Shown here piece by piece: positions 34,927 through 47,304 of a DNA stretch of 64,000 bases. The stretch is taken from the NCBI GenBank assembly GCA_034509495.1, contig CM067518.1:5677028-5741027 (forward strand), in the 5' to 3' direction. The notes under the pieces are model-generated. The model had not been told where the DNA came from. It worked only from the letters and a program-made list of their open reading frames with translations, and made no database searches. Origin of the DNA: Acestrorhynchus altus (Eukaryota > Chordata > Actinopteri > Characiformes > Acestrorhynchidae). Made by a program: the position numbers and the translations under genes. The stretch's first letter is position 1. Every line of letters begins with the position of its first letter.

Positions 34927-35948
34927 CTTGCTCCACCCTTCTCTTGAACGGTTATTCAAATTCATGACCTAATTTTGTGCAATTCAACCCTAGAAAACCT
35001 TCTCTGGACCTACGACTCGGCTACCAAAACCCAACTTCATTGAAATCTATTAAAGATATTGGAAACAAACTGGACATACAAGGCTTGGTCAGTAAACTAT
35101 AAACATGGCCACATCTCGGGCAGCTTCCTGCCTCCCGGCCCTGTTATTTTAATTGCAGCAATGATTCACAAGCTGTATCATTCATGAAGATTAGAGCACT
35201 GCTCTGCTGCTTTTTGGAGCATTTCCCTCTCCGCTCACCTCGTAGGAAAGGGTTAGTGTGAAATAATATGTAGGGAATGTGGTCCAACAACCAGTGATGC
35301 CTCAGGACCTTGGAATGATGGCCTGTGATTTCAAACTTGTTTGTCAGTTTACCTAAAAGATGATAAAATCTCTGGCCACGTATCGGTTTCTGTTAAAACC
35401 TGTCTCTTGCAGAGGCTGTGCACACCGCTCCAAATCCCTGAACAGCTCTGCAACCCCCCAACGAACCTTGAGCCACCGATGGAAGTGGCTCATCTTCCTT
35501 AGAAGTGAATACCTCTGAATAAACTGGGACTCGGCAAAGGTTTCTCAGACTCTGCTGCGAATATCGGGGGAGAACGGCCCCTGCCAAGACTGCAAATGAG
35601 CTCCTCTGGGCTGGCAGAGCAGTCCAGCTCTCTCACTGATCCAGCACTTATGCTGACAGGGTTTACATCTTGGCAAAGTGTGCCATGCATGATGGATCAA
35701 GTCACAATCCTTCTTGACAGCCTTTGCCCCATCCCTCAGAGAGGTGACCCTCAAATCCCACACTGGACCATGACCAGACACTTTCGAACTTATCCCAAAG
35801 CAGAATATGAAGGTCATGGACCAGTGGACGTGTCTGATGGTTGGCAGATGACACAGGTTGAGCCTGTTCCTTAAAGGAATAGTTTAGTGAAACAAGTTTG
35901 CATTGTTTGATCAGCCAAGAGTTTGCTTACTTACTGGAACTGGGAGGT

Positions 35949-36174
35949 CTGGGTGATGTGGACAAAAACATGTCCCAGTATGTTGTAACTGAATGGCGAT
36001 ATATGATGTAGAAAAAATCCTTTGTGAAAAAAATTGACGCCTCATGAAGTTGTTCTGTCTTATGCCCTCATTCATAGTGTGTGTGGTAAGGTATGAATGG
36101 GGGGTGAAGGAGAGCAGAGGAGCTCTGATAAATAATTAAATATACATGTATAAACATCAATATGTCACCCAGCC
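35949..36174 (+). mobile_element. AGGGCTGGGTGATAT MITE, short copy
   Basis: Left GGTCTGGGTGATGTGGAC, right ACATCAATATGTCACCCAGC. The interior, AAGGAGAGCAGAGGAGCTC, is family-typical. Confidence 0.6.
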
Positions 36175-36183
36175 CTCTCTGAA

Positions 36184-36330
36184 CCATGCTCTTTAGTACA
36201 TATACCTTTTATTTGCCTGTGAACAAAGGTACCTGGGCAAGTACCTTTACAACTCCTCTAAGGTCCACAATTGGACCATGTACCACGGTACATCGAAGGC
36301 TACATACTTGGTTGTACCTTCGGCAACTGA
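36184..36330. repeat. Repeat rich in AAGGTACC / GGTACATT-like words
   Basis: Multiple GTACCTT and AAGGTAC words in both orientations, and CATGTACCACGGTACATC. MITE-like; borders unclear. Confidence 0.35.
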
Positions 36331-37214
36331 ATCTACCTGGACTGTAGATTTCTGACCATCACTGGGCGCTTTTAAGAATGTTCTTCATGTCTGTTTTGGC
36401 ATGGTTGGACTGGCGGTGCATTCACAGAGTTCAGAAAGTCTGTTGGTTAATTTTGCCTGACTGTCCGACTGGTGTAACTCAAAGACGTTTGACACGTTTG
36501 CCGTACTTGTTGCCCTGTTGTTACTGTATTAGTGCATTGCAGACACTTTTGCATGCAAGAGCTTTGGCCCACAACCAATTCAGCATCAGGTTATAGGCAA
36601 ACATTTTTGTCATTTCTTTCAAACTGCATGGGCTAATCCCAACCGAGGAGCAGGTGATGGGTGACTTGGCTGTCCGGCCCTCCAGTCAGTGTGACTTCAG
36701 GCCTCCAGCTGCGCTCAGATCATTCAGCATGCTTTTTTTGTTTGTGGTTGTGTGAGTGTCTGGGTTTAAGGGAGCTCCAGCTGCCTCTGCTTCCTTGGCA
36801 AACACCCCGAGGCCTGTGTCTGCCCGGGTAAGCCTTTTCATGTGGCAGGAGCCGACCATGGTTGCCCCCACTGACCTGCTGCCTCCATCGTGATGCCATT
36901 GTCCAATTTATGGCTGTCTCAAGTGGACAGGGCCACATCTGGCAGTGTAAATCACAGGATTTTCTGTCCATGATTAGACTCTTGGATCACTAAAGAGTGT
37001 ACTCAGTGCATGGCCTACAGATACCTAGGAAGCATATAATTTGTGCTTATCTCTTTATTTAAATAGTCCCCTGTGGCAGTGGGTCTGGAGTACCACAGTC
37101 TTTCCTCTGTGTGAACATCTTCAAACATGTTATTTAGCTGATTATTTGGATCGGGTGTGAAGGGGAGACCCCAGACTGGGCAGAGTAGACCAACAAGTCA
37201 TTATGGTAATACTT

Positions 37215-38500
37215 GTAGAGTAGAGGGTCAAATTAAAGGAAACGCAGCATGCGTTTGCAACATGATGGGCCACCTCGCATCTTGGCACTGATTCTGCAAG
37301 TCTCTCACACTGTCCTAGAAGAGTGAATATTCCAAAACATATTTCCTAATAACATGTTTGTGATGGTGGAGAGCATTGACTGACACGCCCATTAGTGCTC
37401 AAGAAGCTTGAGATCTAGTGATGCAAAGACCCTAGCCTTTGGTTTACGTCAGTTAGCAGGCCTAACCCCCACTACCATGTGAATTGAGGTTGTTGTCATG
37501 GAAAGTGATCAGTCAGACTCACAAAAAATAGTTGTACCCAGAAGGAAGTGTGGGATTGCAATGTTGGAACAATAACAATAATTGATTACAAATGTCGACT
37601 GATCAGGAGAATAGGTTTGGTGGTGAGGGAACCAGCCTTGTGACTGGAAGGTCACCGGTTTGAATCCCTGAGGTGGCAGGACATGACTGAAGTGCCTTTG
37701 AGCAAGGCACTGAACTCCCCAGCTGCTCCCCGGGCACTGAGAATAGGGCTGCCCACTGCTCTGGGAACGTGTGCTCACTGCCCCCTGGTGTGTGAAGTCA
37801 CTAGTGTGTATGTGTGGATCACTGTGTGAAGAAGGGTTAAATGCAGGTCTGGCGTGTGATGTGACCAGCCTTGGCAGGGTATCTGTGTGTTCAAGGCAAG
37901 CTCTTGAGATGCCAGCAGTATGAGTATTGTCCTGTGCAAACAGCGCACCAGATTGTGCATTCTGTAAAGGTAGGACCACTGTTTGCAGGACAGCAAAGAT
38001 GACCTGCCGTCCTGAGTGAGTCCATGACCATATGACATGACTATTGCGGTTGTACATTGCTTTCATTTAAATTTTTGTTTGATGAGGAGTGTTTATTGAT
38101 TTTGAAGTTTATGGATTCCTTCGTAAAGCACAGATGATTCAGCTTACCAGTTAAATCCCAGCTTTAGAGGATCTAAAATCAGGAAACTCAGCAAAATGTG
38201 CTGGATCCACGTTGCCCACCTCTTCTCTACAGGGACTAAGACCTAAAGTGGATGCAAACCTTGATGGCCTCCACGGAGGCAGGTCTGAACGAGTCAAACA
38301 TTCAGGCCTGTGCCATTCTCTTGGTGCACTTGTCCACTTGTGGAGAACATAGTGAAGAACAGCTGATCTGACCAAACCACATCTCTGTAGACCACTGTTA
38401 ATTTTGTAACACCACTGACCACTTAAATGGTCATTTGTCCTTGCGCTGAGGGGGTTTCTTGGCTTCTGTCTGTACACGTCCCAGTTATATATAATGGTAA
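37215..38500. mobile_element. Possible decayed DNA transposon interrupted by a SINE
   Basis: The block at 37215-37320 (AATTAAAGGAAACGCAG, CTTGGCACTGATTCTGCAAG) and the block at 38200-38480 (GGTGCACTTGTCCACTTG, GACCAAACCACATCTC) resemble parts of decayed Tc1-like elements. No intact ORF. Assignment is weak. Confidence 0.3.
37622..37862 (+). repeat. tRNA-derived SINE, copy 2
   Basis: CCAGCCTTGTGACTGGAAGG, B box GGTTTGAATCCC, GACATGACTGAAGTGCC, TTTGAGCAAGGCACTGAAC, GCTGCTCCCCGGGCACTG, GTGCTCACTGCCCCCTGGTG, and the tail AAGGGTTAAATGCAGG. It is fuller than the copy at 1.0 kb. Confidence 0.8.
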
Positions 38501-39202
38501 TGTTCTATTAATGTGGAAAATGGCTGCATTTTACACACTTCCATGGAGATTCTCTACTTCAGCAGATGCTGACATCTGTCTGCTGGATAACCGAGTGGCA
38601 CTTACAAGCACCTTCTCTTGCAGAGATCATAGCAGCAGTTGATAGAGTCCGAAAACATTCTGGTGTACAGCATGTAGAGTAGGTAAATGGAATAACATCC
38701 CTTGGCCTGCTCTACCTGTGCCCAGCCCTGACGTCAGGCCTGGTATGTTCTTCCAGATTTATGGAGGCCTTTTTATCATGTGGCTCCAGCCAGCACTGTG
38801 ATAAGCAAATATGTGGCCAGCTTTATTGTCTCAGCTCAGCAGCACTGGAAGTGATTTTTCAGACCCTTTCTCACTCGCTCTCCCTCCACTGTGGCTTTCG
38901 ATCTGCTTCCAGTTCATTGTTGTAATCAGTTATGATAATCTGTTTCCACACTCATTTGAGAAATTTTGCTGGGTCTCCAGACAACAGTGACTGCTTTATG
39001 CTGAGAGGAGCTCCTGGCACAGTTCCTTTCTGTGCTACCTCCAACATTCTGCTCAGTCAAGCCGTTTGAGCATAGGTTAGGTTAGGTTATCCAGTAACTT
39101 CTAGGAATGTCTTGATCCCTACTAAGAGGAAAGTGAAGTAACAAGTGTGAGAGACCACATACAGTCTCTCGGGTTTGGCAGTTAATTCCAGGGTTACCAG
39201 CA

Positions 39203-39391
39203 TTTGGCTCGTATCCAGGGCGACTTAAATTTGAATCATGTTACAGAGGTAGGTGGATTTAGTGTTGGGAGAACTGCCCAATGACTCTTTTTGGTGTAAA
39301 GTGCTATTTGCCCAGCTGTGAAGTGAAGCCCTAGTCTTCCACATGGTGCCAAAGCAGGATAACCCACTGTGCTACTCCACCAACCAGATGT
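39203..39391 (-). repeat. SINE with tRNA-like head and L2-like tail, copy 2
   Basis: On the plus strand, ATCCAGGGCGACTTAAATTT, TGAATCATGTTACAGAGGTA, CTAGTCTTCCACATGGTG and CCACTGTGCTACTCCACC. The order matches the copy at 31.8 kb. Confidence 0.6.
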
Positions 39392-40797
39392 GTACTCTTC
39401 CTCTGGAAAAGAAAGAGAGTATTCATTCGCAACTACTTTAAACACCACCATTGTAGGCCTATGTAGTGATGGGTTGATGTAATCGTTTCTCATCAGTGAT
39501 GTTGGGCAGTTATAATAACGATAAACGTTGGCTTAGGAGTTAATGGAGGACAAGATTGGACTCCGTAGAGGTTGACGATATGATCATTTCAATGTATTGT
39601 GATCATTTTTATTATGATGCACGGTCATTAGCATATTGAAGATATCGCCAGTGCTTAAAGAACTGTACTAAGTATGGAATAGTATTTGGGTAGCAATTTA
39701 TAAGAATGTCCTGATACTGATTCATTACTTTTATGCACAGACAAAATGGATGTATCGTGTACCTTAATGTCGTTAAATTTTGTTATGCAATACTGTAGGA
39801 CTGGTCACTAGATTATTACATCACTTGCATTAAGAAATGCACTGCTCACCTTTAAAGCCTGAAATGTCTCGTTTACACACATTATTTAATGTGTTATTTA
39901 CAACAGAAAGTATAATAAACAAAGGATATGATTGTGCTCATAGGATGTAAGCTGCAGTGGAGGGCAGAAGGAGGATTTACTACTGTGATCTTATCATTCA
40001 TTCCTATTTTAGGACATATTGTGATTATTATTTTAGCCTTAAACTTACTGTTGTACATTTTTGAGGGCAAATTTTCGGTGAACAGTGGATCACAACAGTG
40101 TCTCGAAACAGTTTTAAACAGCACACAAAATGGTATGCTATCAAATGACGATTTTCAGCCATGTTTCCTGGTGACGCTGGGAGAATACTTTCACCCGTCT
40201 GAGATATTCCTTCTGTTTACACAACTGTTCATACAGGACAGGGATTCCTTAGCGTGATCTATGATTATTTACAAAGAATTCTTTATCTTCTGCTTCTTCT
40301 CCTTCTTTTCCTCTCTCTCTTCACCCTCTACCATCTCTTTACATCCTTCACATTCTTCTTCACCCTCTACTTCCTCTGCTTCCTCATGCATTACGGCCTC
40401 TCGTCTTCACACTCTTTTTCCTCTCCTTCCTCATCCTCTGCTTCCTCTTTTTCCCCTGTTGTTTTTTTTTTTTTATATCACCATTAGAATCAAATAATCA
40501 CAAGTATTGTCAAATCTTCACAAATAAAGCCAGAGTGATAGAGTTGTTGCTAGGGCCTGACCCTCCTCTGGCCTCAGCTCACCCCCTCCCTCTCCTGCTA
40601 CTGTCCTGGCTCTGGACACTTTTATTATTGGGAGGCCCTTTTATTCACTCATCATCTCCTGCTCTGCGATGTGAGATGGCAGGGAGCATAAGCAGCCCCA
40701 GACTCCCTCTCTATTGTGCTGTTGATGTGGGAAGCACAGGACACGGAAGAAACTCGTAAAGCAAACTATTGTTTTTGCCTAGTCAGTGGAGTGGAGT

Positions 40798-40811
40798 GGG
40801 GGGGGGGGGGT
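40798..40811. repeat. Poly-G run
   Basis: About 13 consecutive G. A similar run is at 51569-51581. Prone to assembly error. Confidence 0.85.
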
Positions 40812-41094
40812 GTTCTTCATAATAGAAAAGGGTCTTTGATGAACATCTGAACGTCGCAGAATTCTCAGATACAATGGATTTGAGTGTTTTGTTTTCATTA
40901 CTATGAGTCCGTCCAAACTTTCATCAGCATTCTGCAATTAAAGGGCCTGAAAACTTAACATGTCTACTGAAGAAGAGCCACAGTCGTGCCTGAATACGGC
41001 CCCTATGGATGTATAGCATATACTAATACAATCTATCAGTACTGCTAAAATCAAAAATGACCATTGTTGCATGGCTCCTGTAGATGATATAGGC

Positions 41095-41441
41095 CAGTGT
41101 TTCTCAACCCTGGTCCTGGAGGCACCCCTATCCTGCATATTTTGAAGCTTTCCCTGCTGGCCGGAGTGATCTATCGATATTTAAATGTAAATCAGGACAG
41201 AAGCAGATTGTGAGGCTGGGACGAGATCATTTATATCGAGTTTTTAATAACTGCTCTCTACTCTCTGCTCCTCCTCTACTCTGCTCCCCTTTGTCCCCAC
41301 TGCATTCTCACATACACACTAGGAAGGGGGTATAAGACAGGATTGTTTTCCCTCCATATCACCCAGCCCTTCTTCAGAGTTCCAGTGGGTGTGTTGAAGC
41401 TAAAACGTGCAGGGCGTGGTGCCTCCAGGACAAGAATTGAG
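41095..41441. mobile_element. CAGTGTTTCTCAACC MITE, copy 2, with a nested MITE
   Basis: Left CAGTGTTTCTCAACCCTGGT, right GTGCCTCCAGGACAAGAATT, an inverted pair. The middle (about 41165-41370) is the end and interior of the AGGGCTGGGTGATAT family. Confidence 0.65.
41165..41370 (-). mobile_element. AGGGCTGGGTGATAT MITE nested in another MITE
   Basis: CTGCTCTCTACTCTCTGCTC, CTCTACTCTGCTCCCC and terminal CATATCACCCAGCCCT. The left end is degraded. Confidence 0.55.
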
Positions 41442-42291
41442 ACTGATAATTGACAATATGCTGTACATCAGAAGATCTTAATCATTTTGCATTCAGGGAC
41501 GCCAACCTGTATGTGGATGTTCACTGAAGTGATTGCAAAGTCCAAAAGCCATAGTAACCACCTGGAATACCATAGAATCCACCTAGCAGCCCAACAGTAA
41601 GTAAGACATGTCTAGCAACACCAAGCAACACTTGGAACAGCTTCTCACGACCCCACTTTAAGAGCCACGACTGCCTTTACTGTCCACTTTCGAAGTAGTA
41701 ATCAGTGAGGTACAGTCCTTCTACAGGTTCTGCAGAAATGTCACTGCAGGATGAAGGAAAGGGGTGAAATCTGAGCAGTCCTCTTCGGCGTCAGACAAAC
41801 CTAAGCAGGACAGGTGACTGTATGATCATTATCTTGTGTTAATTCACCTGTCAGCTCTTCCTTTTTTCTCGTAGGGGAAGATCATGTGTGCCTCGGGGGT
41901 CAGCTCTTCCTGTTCAGTCTAAGTGGGGTAAAGGGACTGTGATTGAAAACAAGCTTTGCGAGTTGCTGGGTTTCGGGGAGTTACTGTTCGTTTTGTGTTT
42001 CCAAACCAAGCCGGTTTTTCCAGAACCTGTCTCGCTCTCTGGCTTTTGTAAGTGTGGTGCCTTTCCAGCTGATTAGCAGAAAGATAATTGTCTCGTAGCC
42101 TTGAAAAGCTCTTTGTTTTCTTTCGGTGTGTCTGAAGTTAGTGATTCTCAGTGCAAGTTACATTATTAATCTGAAATTTGATTTCTGTAGAAGTGAATAA
42201 AAGTAAGGAAAGGGTTAAAGTTAACGCTGACAACGTGAATGTAAATAATCTTGTTCAAGATGATCTGAAACAGTGAAGGTTTGCAAATCTG

Positions 42292-42822
42292 CAGGGGTTG
42301 GACAATGAAACTGAAACACCTGTCATTGTAGTGTGGGGAGGTTTCATGGCTAATTGGAGCAGCCTGGTGGCCAATCTTCATTAATTGTTCATTGCACCAG
42401 TAAGAGCAGAGTGTGAAGGTTCAATTAGCAGGTAAGAGCACAGTTTTGCTCAAAATATTGCAATGAACACAACATTATGGGGGACATACCAGAGTTCAAA
42501 AGAGGACAAATTGTTGGTGCACGTCTTACTGGTGCATCTGAGACCAAGACAGCAAGTCTTTGTGATGCATCAAGAGCCACGGTATCCAGGGTAACGTCAG
42601 CACCACCAAGAAGGACCAACCACATCCAACAGGATTAACTGTGGACGCAAGAGGAAGCTGTCTGAAAGGGATGTTGGGGTGTTAACCCGGATTGTATCCA
42701 AAACATGTCATTCCCAAGACGAACTGACACTGTATTGAATGCAAAACCAGGCCCTAGTTCACCACACTAATCAATGATTGTGGTCTAAAACCAGGTGTTT
42801 CAGTTTCATTGTACAACCCCTG
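42292..42822 (+). mobile_element. Deleted Tc1-like transposon, copy B
   Basis: Both terminal inverted repeats are present (CAGGGGTTGGACAATG at left, CATTGTACAACCCCTG at right). The 53-codon ORF (42477-42638) carries the helix-turn-helix region, with LTGASETKTA in place of LAGASVTKTA. A TA follows the right end. The catalytic domain is absent. Confidence 0.85.
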
Positions 42823-43563
42823 TACACTTAAAACAGGTCATCGTTTGATTTGTGTGGCTGTCCACCACATAGACCAGTGACTGTGGGGGACATACGCCAC
42901 AGAGATCACACACTGCTCATTTCATTGGAGCATCTTCAGAGATTTTCCCTGCAAACCAAACTTTCACCCGGGCTCGTTATTCTATTGCAAAAGAGAACAT
43001 TGGTTTGTGTTACACCTGTGGTTTGACTTTCAACTGATTATGCAGGTATAATGACAGGAATTTGGGCATGAGGAGGTCTTATTATTATTTTTACGTAATT
43101 ATATGTAACATAATAGTGCAATATAATAGTGCAAACTGACAGATATACTTAACAGAGTTATCAGTAGGCTTTTAAAGTGGCATTTGAACAAGAAATGCTT
43201 TCTAATGCACTGTTATTTTAATAATTGGCGGAATAGCTGATGTAGAGCATCAGTTATTAGAAGTGTTAGATTAGTTTTCATATTGTTTACTTTCCTTCAT
43301 TAACTTCTTATCCACTTCTTTCTGATCAGAGTCCAGAGTCTACCTGGAACCACTGGGGATTAGACTGTAACTCTCCTTATCGCAGTATCATGTTTATGTT
43401 TTCATGCTCTCGGAATTCAAAACACCCTCCTATTCTACCTTTACTGTTATCAGACAACATTTCCTCACTGACTCAATAACAGGATTTACTTCACTTTGGC
43501 TTGCGGTACCAGTCGAAAGTTTGAATACGCCTGACGTAACATATTTTTGGGCGAATTGTAATG

Positions 43564-43735
43564 TACACTATGTGGACAAAAGTATAGGGACGCCAGATAA
43601 TTCATTGTTTTGTTTTTTTCTGAAATCAAGGGTTTTAAAGAGTTTATCCTGCTTCTGTTGGGAGTAGCTGTCTCTAGAGTCTCGGAAGGCTTTTTACTAG
43701 GTTTTGGTGAACTGCCTGAAGGATTTGAGGTGTGG
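43564..43735 (+). mobile_element. TGTGGACAAAAGTATTGGGA MITE, truncated copy
   Basis: Starts TACACTATGTGGACAAAAGT and shares GTTTATCCTGCTT and GGCTTTTTACTAGGTTTTGG with the copy at 2.3 kb. The right end is not recognisable. Confidence 0.65.
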
Positions 43736-43782
43736 GGTTACATACAGTTTGGTGAATGTGAAAATATAATTTATGAATCAAT

Positions 43783-43947
43783 ATACCGTATTTTCCAGAC
43801 TATAAGCCACTACTTTTTTTTCTACGCTTTAAACCATGTGGCTTATAATGAGGTGCAGCTTTTCCTTCTTATATATGTTATTTTCCAGGGTTTTTTGCAG
43901 GTGCGGATTATATTCCAGTGCGGTTTATAGTCCGGAAAATACGGTAT
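43783..43947. mobile_element. Palindromic CCGTATTTTCC-GACTATAA MITE
   Basis: Left ATACCGTATTTTCCAGACTA, right TATAGTCCGGAAAATACGGT: near-perfect inverted ends of about 24 bp. The interior (GCTTATAATGAGGTGCAGC, GTGCGGATTATATTCC) is itself partly repeated. Typical of a widespread fish MITE. Confidence 0.75.
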
Positions 43948-43999
43948 TTTATTTATAGTTGCAATTTAGACAAAAATCCCTATTATGAGATGAATTTTG

Positions 44000-46590
44000 C
44001 TCTTTGGTCATGTGTTTTAAATATGTATACACTTCTGGACAGGCACAGTGTTTCGTAAGGTTTTGCGACAGAACTGAATTGTATTCATTCTTTAAACTCT
44101 GATAAACGACAGGAAATTCCAGATGGCTATCAATGAGGTGCCAATCCCCAGTATTCACTTAGTGTCATCTCCAGTTATTACAGAGTTATTAATATGCCCA
44201 GTCATTCCAAACATTTGAACAGTTGTGTATTTTCTTGTTCAGTGAGCTGTGCTGATATGAGCTGGAATTAAGGCCACTGTTCCAAAGACTTTGACCTCTG
44301 CGGTGTTAAAGGTTTACAAAGCTGCCCATAAATCCGTACAATCGAATATGGAAATGTTTACTTCCCATCGGCACATGGGAACAGGCATTCCCAGTGTGTC
44401 TCGATTCTGGAGTTGGACTTCTGCTGGCTACTTGTAATTCATTTGTGGAGCTGAGATGTTTTATTATGTTTGTTGAATCTGGCTTGAATTGTCAGGCTTC
44501 CTTATTGTTGTCAATGTCAGGACTGTTTTGTTTGGGACTGGACAGCCCACAACATGGTGCCAATTTGCACCCTGCCCTGCTGCCTCAAATCAGGCCAATG
44601 GGAAAAAAAAAAGAAGCTCCCGAGTGAACGGATCTCACTCTGCATTGTTCAGGCTTTTTTATGTCTCTTGGAAAACACAGCGAATCTAGCTCGTCTCATT
44701 TGTCAGGATCTATGAAGCATACATATTCTTTCCAGAGGCAACACGTCCACAGAAGGCCTCCGTATCTATATTTACCTCGGCATAAATGCATTATGAAAAT
44801 ATGCCCGCTTGTATACCTTTCAGTTCACGAGCTCCTTTTCCTTGGAAACTGCTTTCAGGATGGAACATGACAAACATTCCTGTCACAGAGGTTGGCACAG
44901 AGGCTCTCGGCTCTTGAACGTGAGCAGTGTCGCCAGGGTTATTTGCCAGCAGGGTGGTTCCGTGTTCCATCAGACTCCGGATGTGTTTGAACGCACATGT
45001 GATGGCGGACGTTTGACTGGTTTTTCTGTACCTTGATAAAAACCCTTGCCTCAAGACTAGTGAAGTAATGGTCTTTAGATGTAATGAACTAGAATTGCAT
45101 TCAGTGGGGGAGGCATTAGTTGCCTCTAAAGATTTTATGGCCTGTGTGTAGCAAACAGTGTGGACAGAATTAATGGGAATGAAAGGGATTAAGACGAGGA
45201 GAAGGAAATAAAATTGGCATTGTTTAACAGGAGCAGCTTGCGCAGCTTTTGATATTTGATATTTAAACCCAGACGGCAGGGCTACATCAGAGGGTTTGTG
45301 CAAGTCTGATTGCTGGCTTGTGTGCTTTCAATCAGCGGGACATTTTTTTTGCCTTGGCCTGATGCATGCTGCTGAGATTCTTATTAGACTGTGGAACCTG
45401 CTGGAGCTTAACGCGTGCGTGCATGTGTGTGTGTGTGTGTGTGTGAAACGGAGACGGGCCGTCAGGTGCCGTTTCATTGCATCACTGCTGCGTCCATACG
45501 CTTGCATTGTAATTTAGAGCAACATAAATCAAACCCTGTATCTACTCTCCAGGTCATGTTTAAAGTTTTCAGGTATAGAGGTTTACGTTGGAATTATTTT
45601 TGAATGACTGCAGTTGATTTTTTTTATATATCAAAAAGCTCCACCAAATTTTTCAAGCTCTCTCTCATGAATATAATCTCATTGGCTCACTCAACATGCT
45701 GGGAGAACAGCTGGAGGAGAACACCCACTTCTTTTACGTCAGAAGGTGCCCACATTAAGACCTTTCATGCGTCTGAGTCTGCTGTGGCCAACGCCGTTGT
45801 GTGTGTTTATACGTTTGTATAAAATTAAACTGGTGGTAAAATGAGTGGATTGTATGTTGGAGTTGGAGCTAATAGCTGTTGGAAAAAAAGAGAGAGAAGA
45901 CGTCCATAAACTGACCATGAAGCCAATGAATGAGGCACAAGGAAGGTGATTTCTGCACAAGGAAAAGCAGGTTTTTGAATAGTTGGCTCATCCTCTTACA
46001 CCAATCATCTGAAACATATGCACAATCCATGACCTATGATCATCAAACTGAATGTGAAAGTGGTGGTGAAGTGGGAAATGCTGTTCCGGTCTGCGTCACC
46101 ACGTCATAGTGTACTCGGATACACATGCTACAGCACTGATTTGAAGCTCACCAAGAAAGTATGAGGACAGTTATATTCTCTTGGACTCTCAGCCATGACC
46201 TGCTATGGCATAACCAGAGATTACACTTCAGATCAGAGGAGCCCAACAAGGGAAATTAATTTTAACCTTTTAAAAACCCACCTTTATTGCATAATAAAGA
46301 TTATTATTCAGTTCTTATGGGGACTTGCAGACTGGAAGGGCTGTTCTAAGTTGGGCTGTCTGCATGCCAATGACCTTATAAGGGGCTAAAAGCTCGAATA
46401 TGAGAGGTAACCATAGCGAGAAAACCAAAGGAGTAGCATTACTGTTGCCCAGCAGGAACGTTCTTACACAGAGGCAATGCTTACAGTAACCAAAAGGAAG
46501 AAGTTATGCCCATAAGAATGGTGCCTGACCACAAGAATCCACCCGTCCAACCATCCATCCATCCATCTCCTTATCTGATTCTTTATGGTG
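44000..46590. other. Intron block without identified features
   Basis: Contains a short GT tract (45425-45444). Several long ORFs on both strands have no recognisable domain and look like chance. Confidence 0.4.
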
Positions 46591-46599
46591 AGGTCAAAG

Positions 46600-46835
46600 T
46601 GGGTCCAGTGCCTGTACTCTTCAAAATAAGTGTCCCTCAAATGGTTCTTTGAGCAACAGCATCAAAGAACCATATTTGGTTTCATAAAGACCCCTGTTTG
46701 TAATGGTGATGAGGGAGCTTTTCACACTCGCCAATCTCTACAAATATGATTCTTTATGGAACCACTAATGGTTCTTCAATGGCATTGCTCAAAGAAGAAT
46801 TTGAGGCCCCTTTATGTTTAAGACTGTACCCGGAA
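46600..46835. mobile_element. MITE-like repeat with GGTTCTTT / AAAGAACC ends
   Basis: Inverted and direct words CAAATGGTTCTTTGAGCAAC, CAAAGAACCATATTTGGTTT, GAACCACTAATGGTTCTTCA and TTGCTCAAAGAAGAATTTGA. The outer arms form a long imperfect hairpin. Confidence 0.55.
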
Positions 46836-47282
46836 TAACTGTGTGCGAGGCAGGAATACCCTCTGGACTGGGTGCCAGGATACCATACACTCGTGCATGT
46901 TTAAAGCCATGTCTCTAAAGCAAATACAGCGAAAGGGAGTCTCCCTGTCTGCCTTTTTCTCCTCAGTGTTTGTGTCTTGTCTGGCTGCACTGAGCAGTAT
47001 AAACGTTCCCCAAGCGGTTCCTCCTGTTTCCCGTAGAGTGTTAAGTCCCTGTGCGTCTGCAGTGTCTCTCTGTTTTTATATTCCACTTAATGCCTCATTT
47101 TTGTCTATGCAAAGTCTTGGAGTACGAGCTGGGTTTAATGCCTCGTTTGCTTTGAACCAGAGTGGTTTCTTCTCCAGTAATGACTTACACAGACGAGGCA
47201 CGAGGAATCTGGCAGCACACACACAGTCTCCTCAGCTGGAGCACAACAGGTGGGCGGCAGACAGTGGCACTCAGGAAGAGCC

Positions 47283-47304
47283 TGTGTGTGTGTGTGTGTG
47301 TGTG
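47283..47304. repeat. (GT)n microsatellite
   Basis: About 11 GT units, followed by a short GAAT repeat. Confidence 0.9.

Noticed and set aside
37509..38066. 185-codon minus-strand ORF
   Set aside because: Most of it is the reverse of a tRNA-derived SINE (37622-37862).
44791..45303. 170-codon minus-strand ORF
   Set aside because: No domain, no splice-site pattern or promoter context; consistent with chance in 64 kb.
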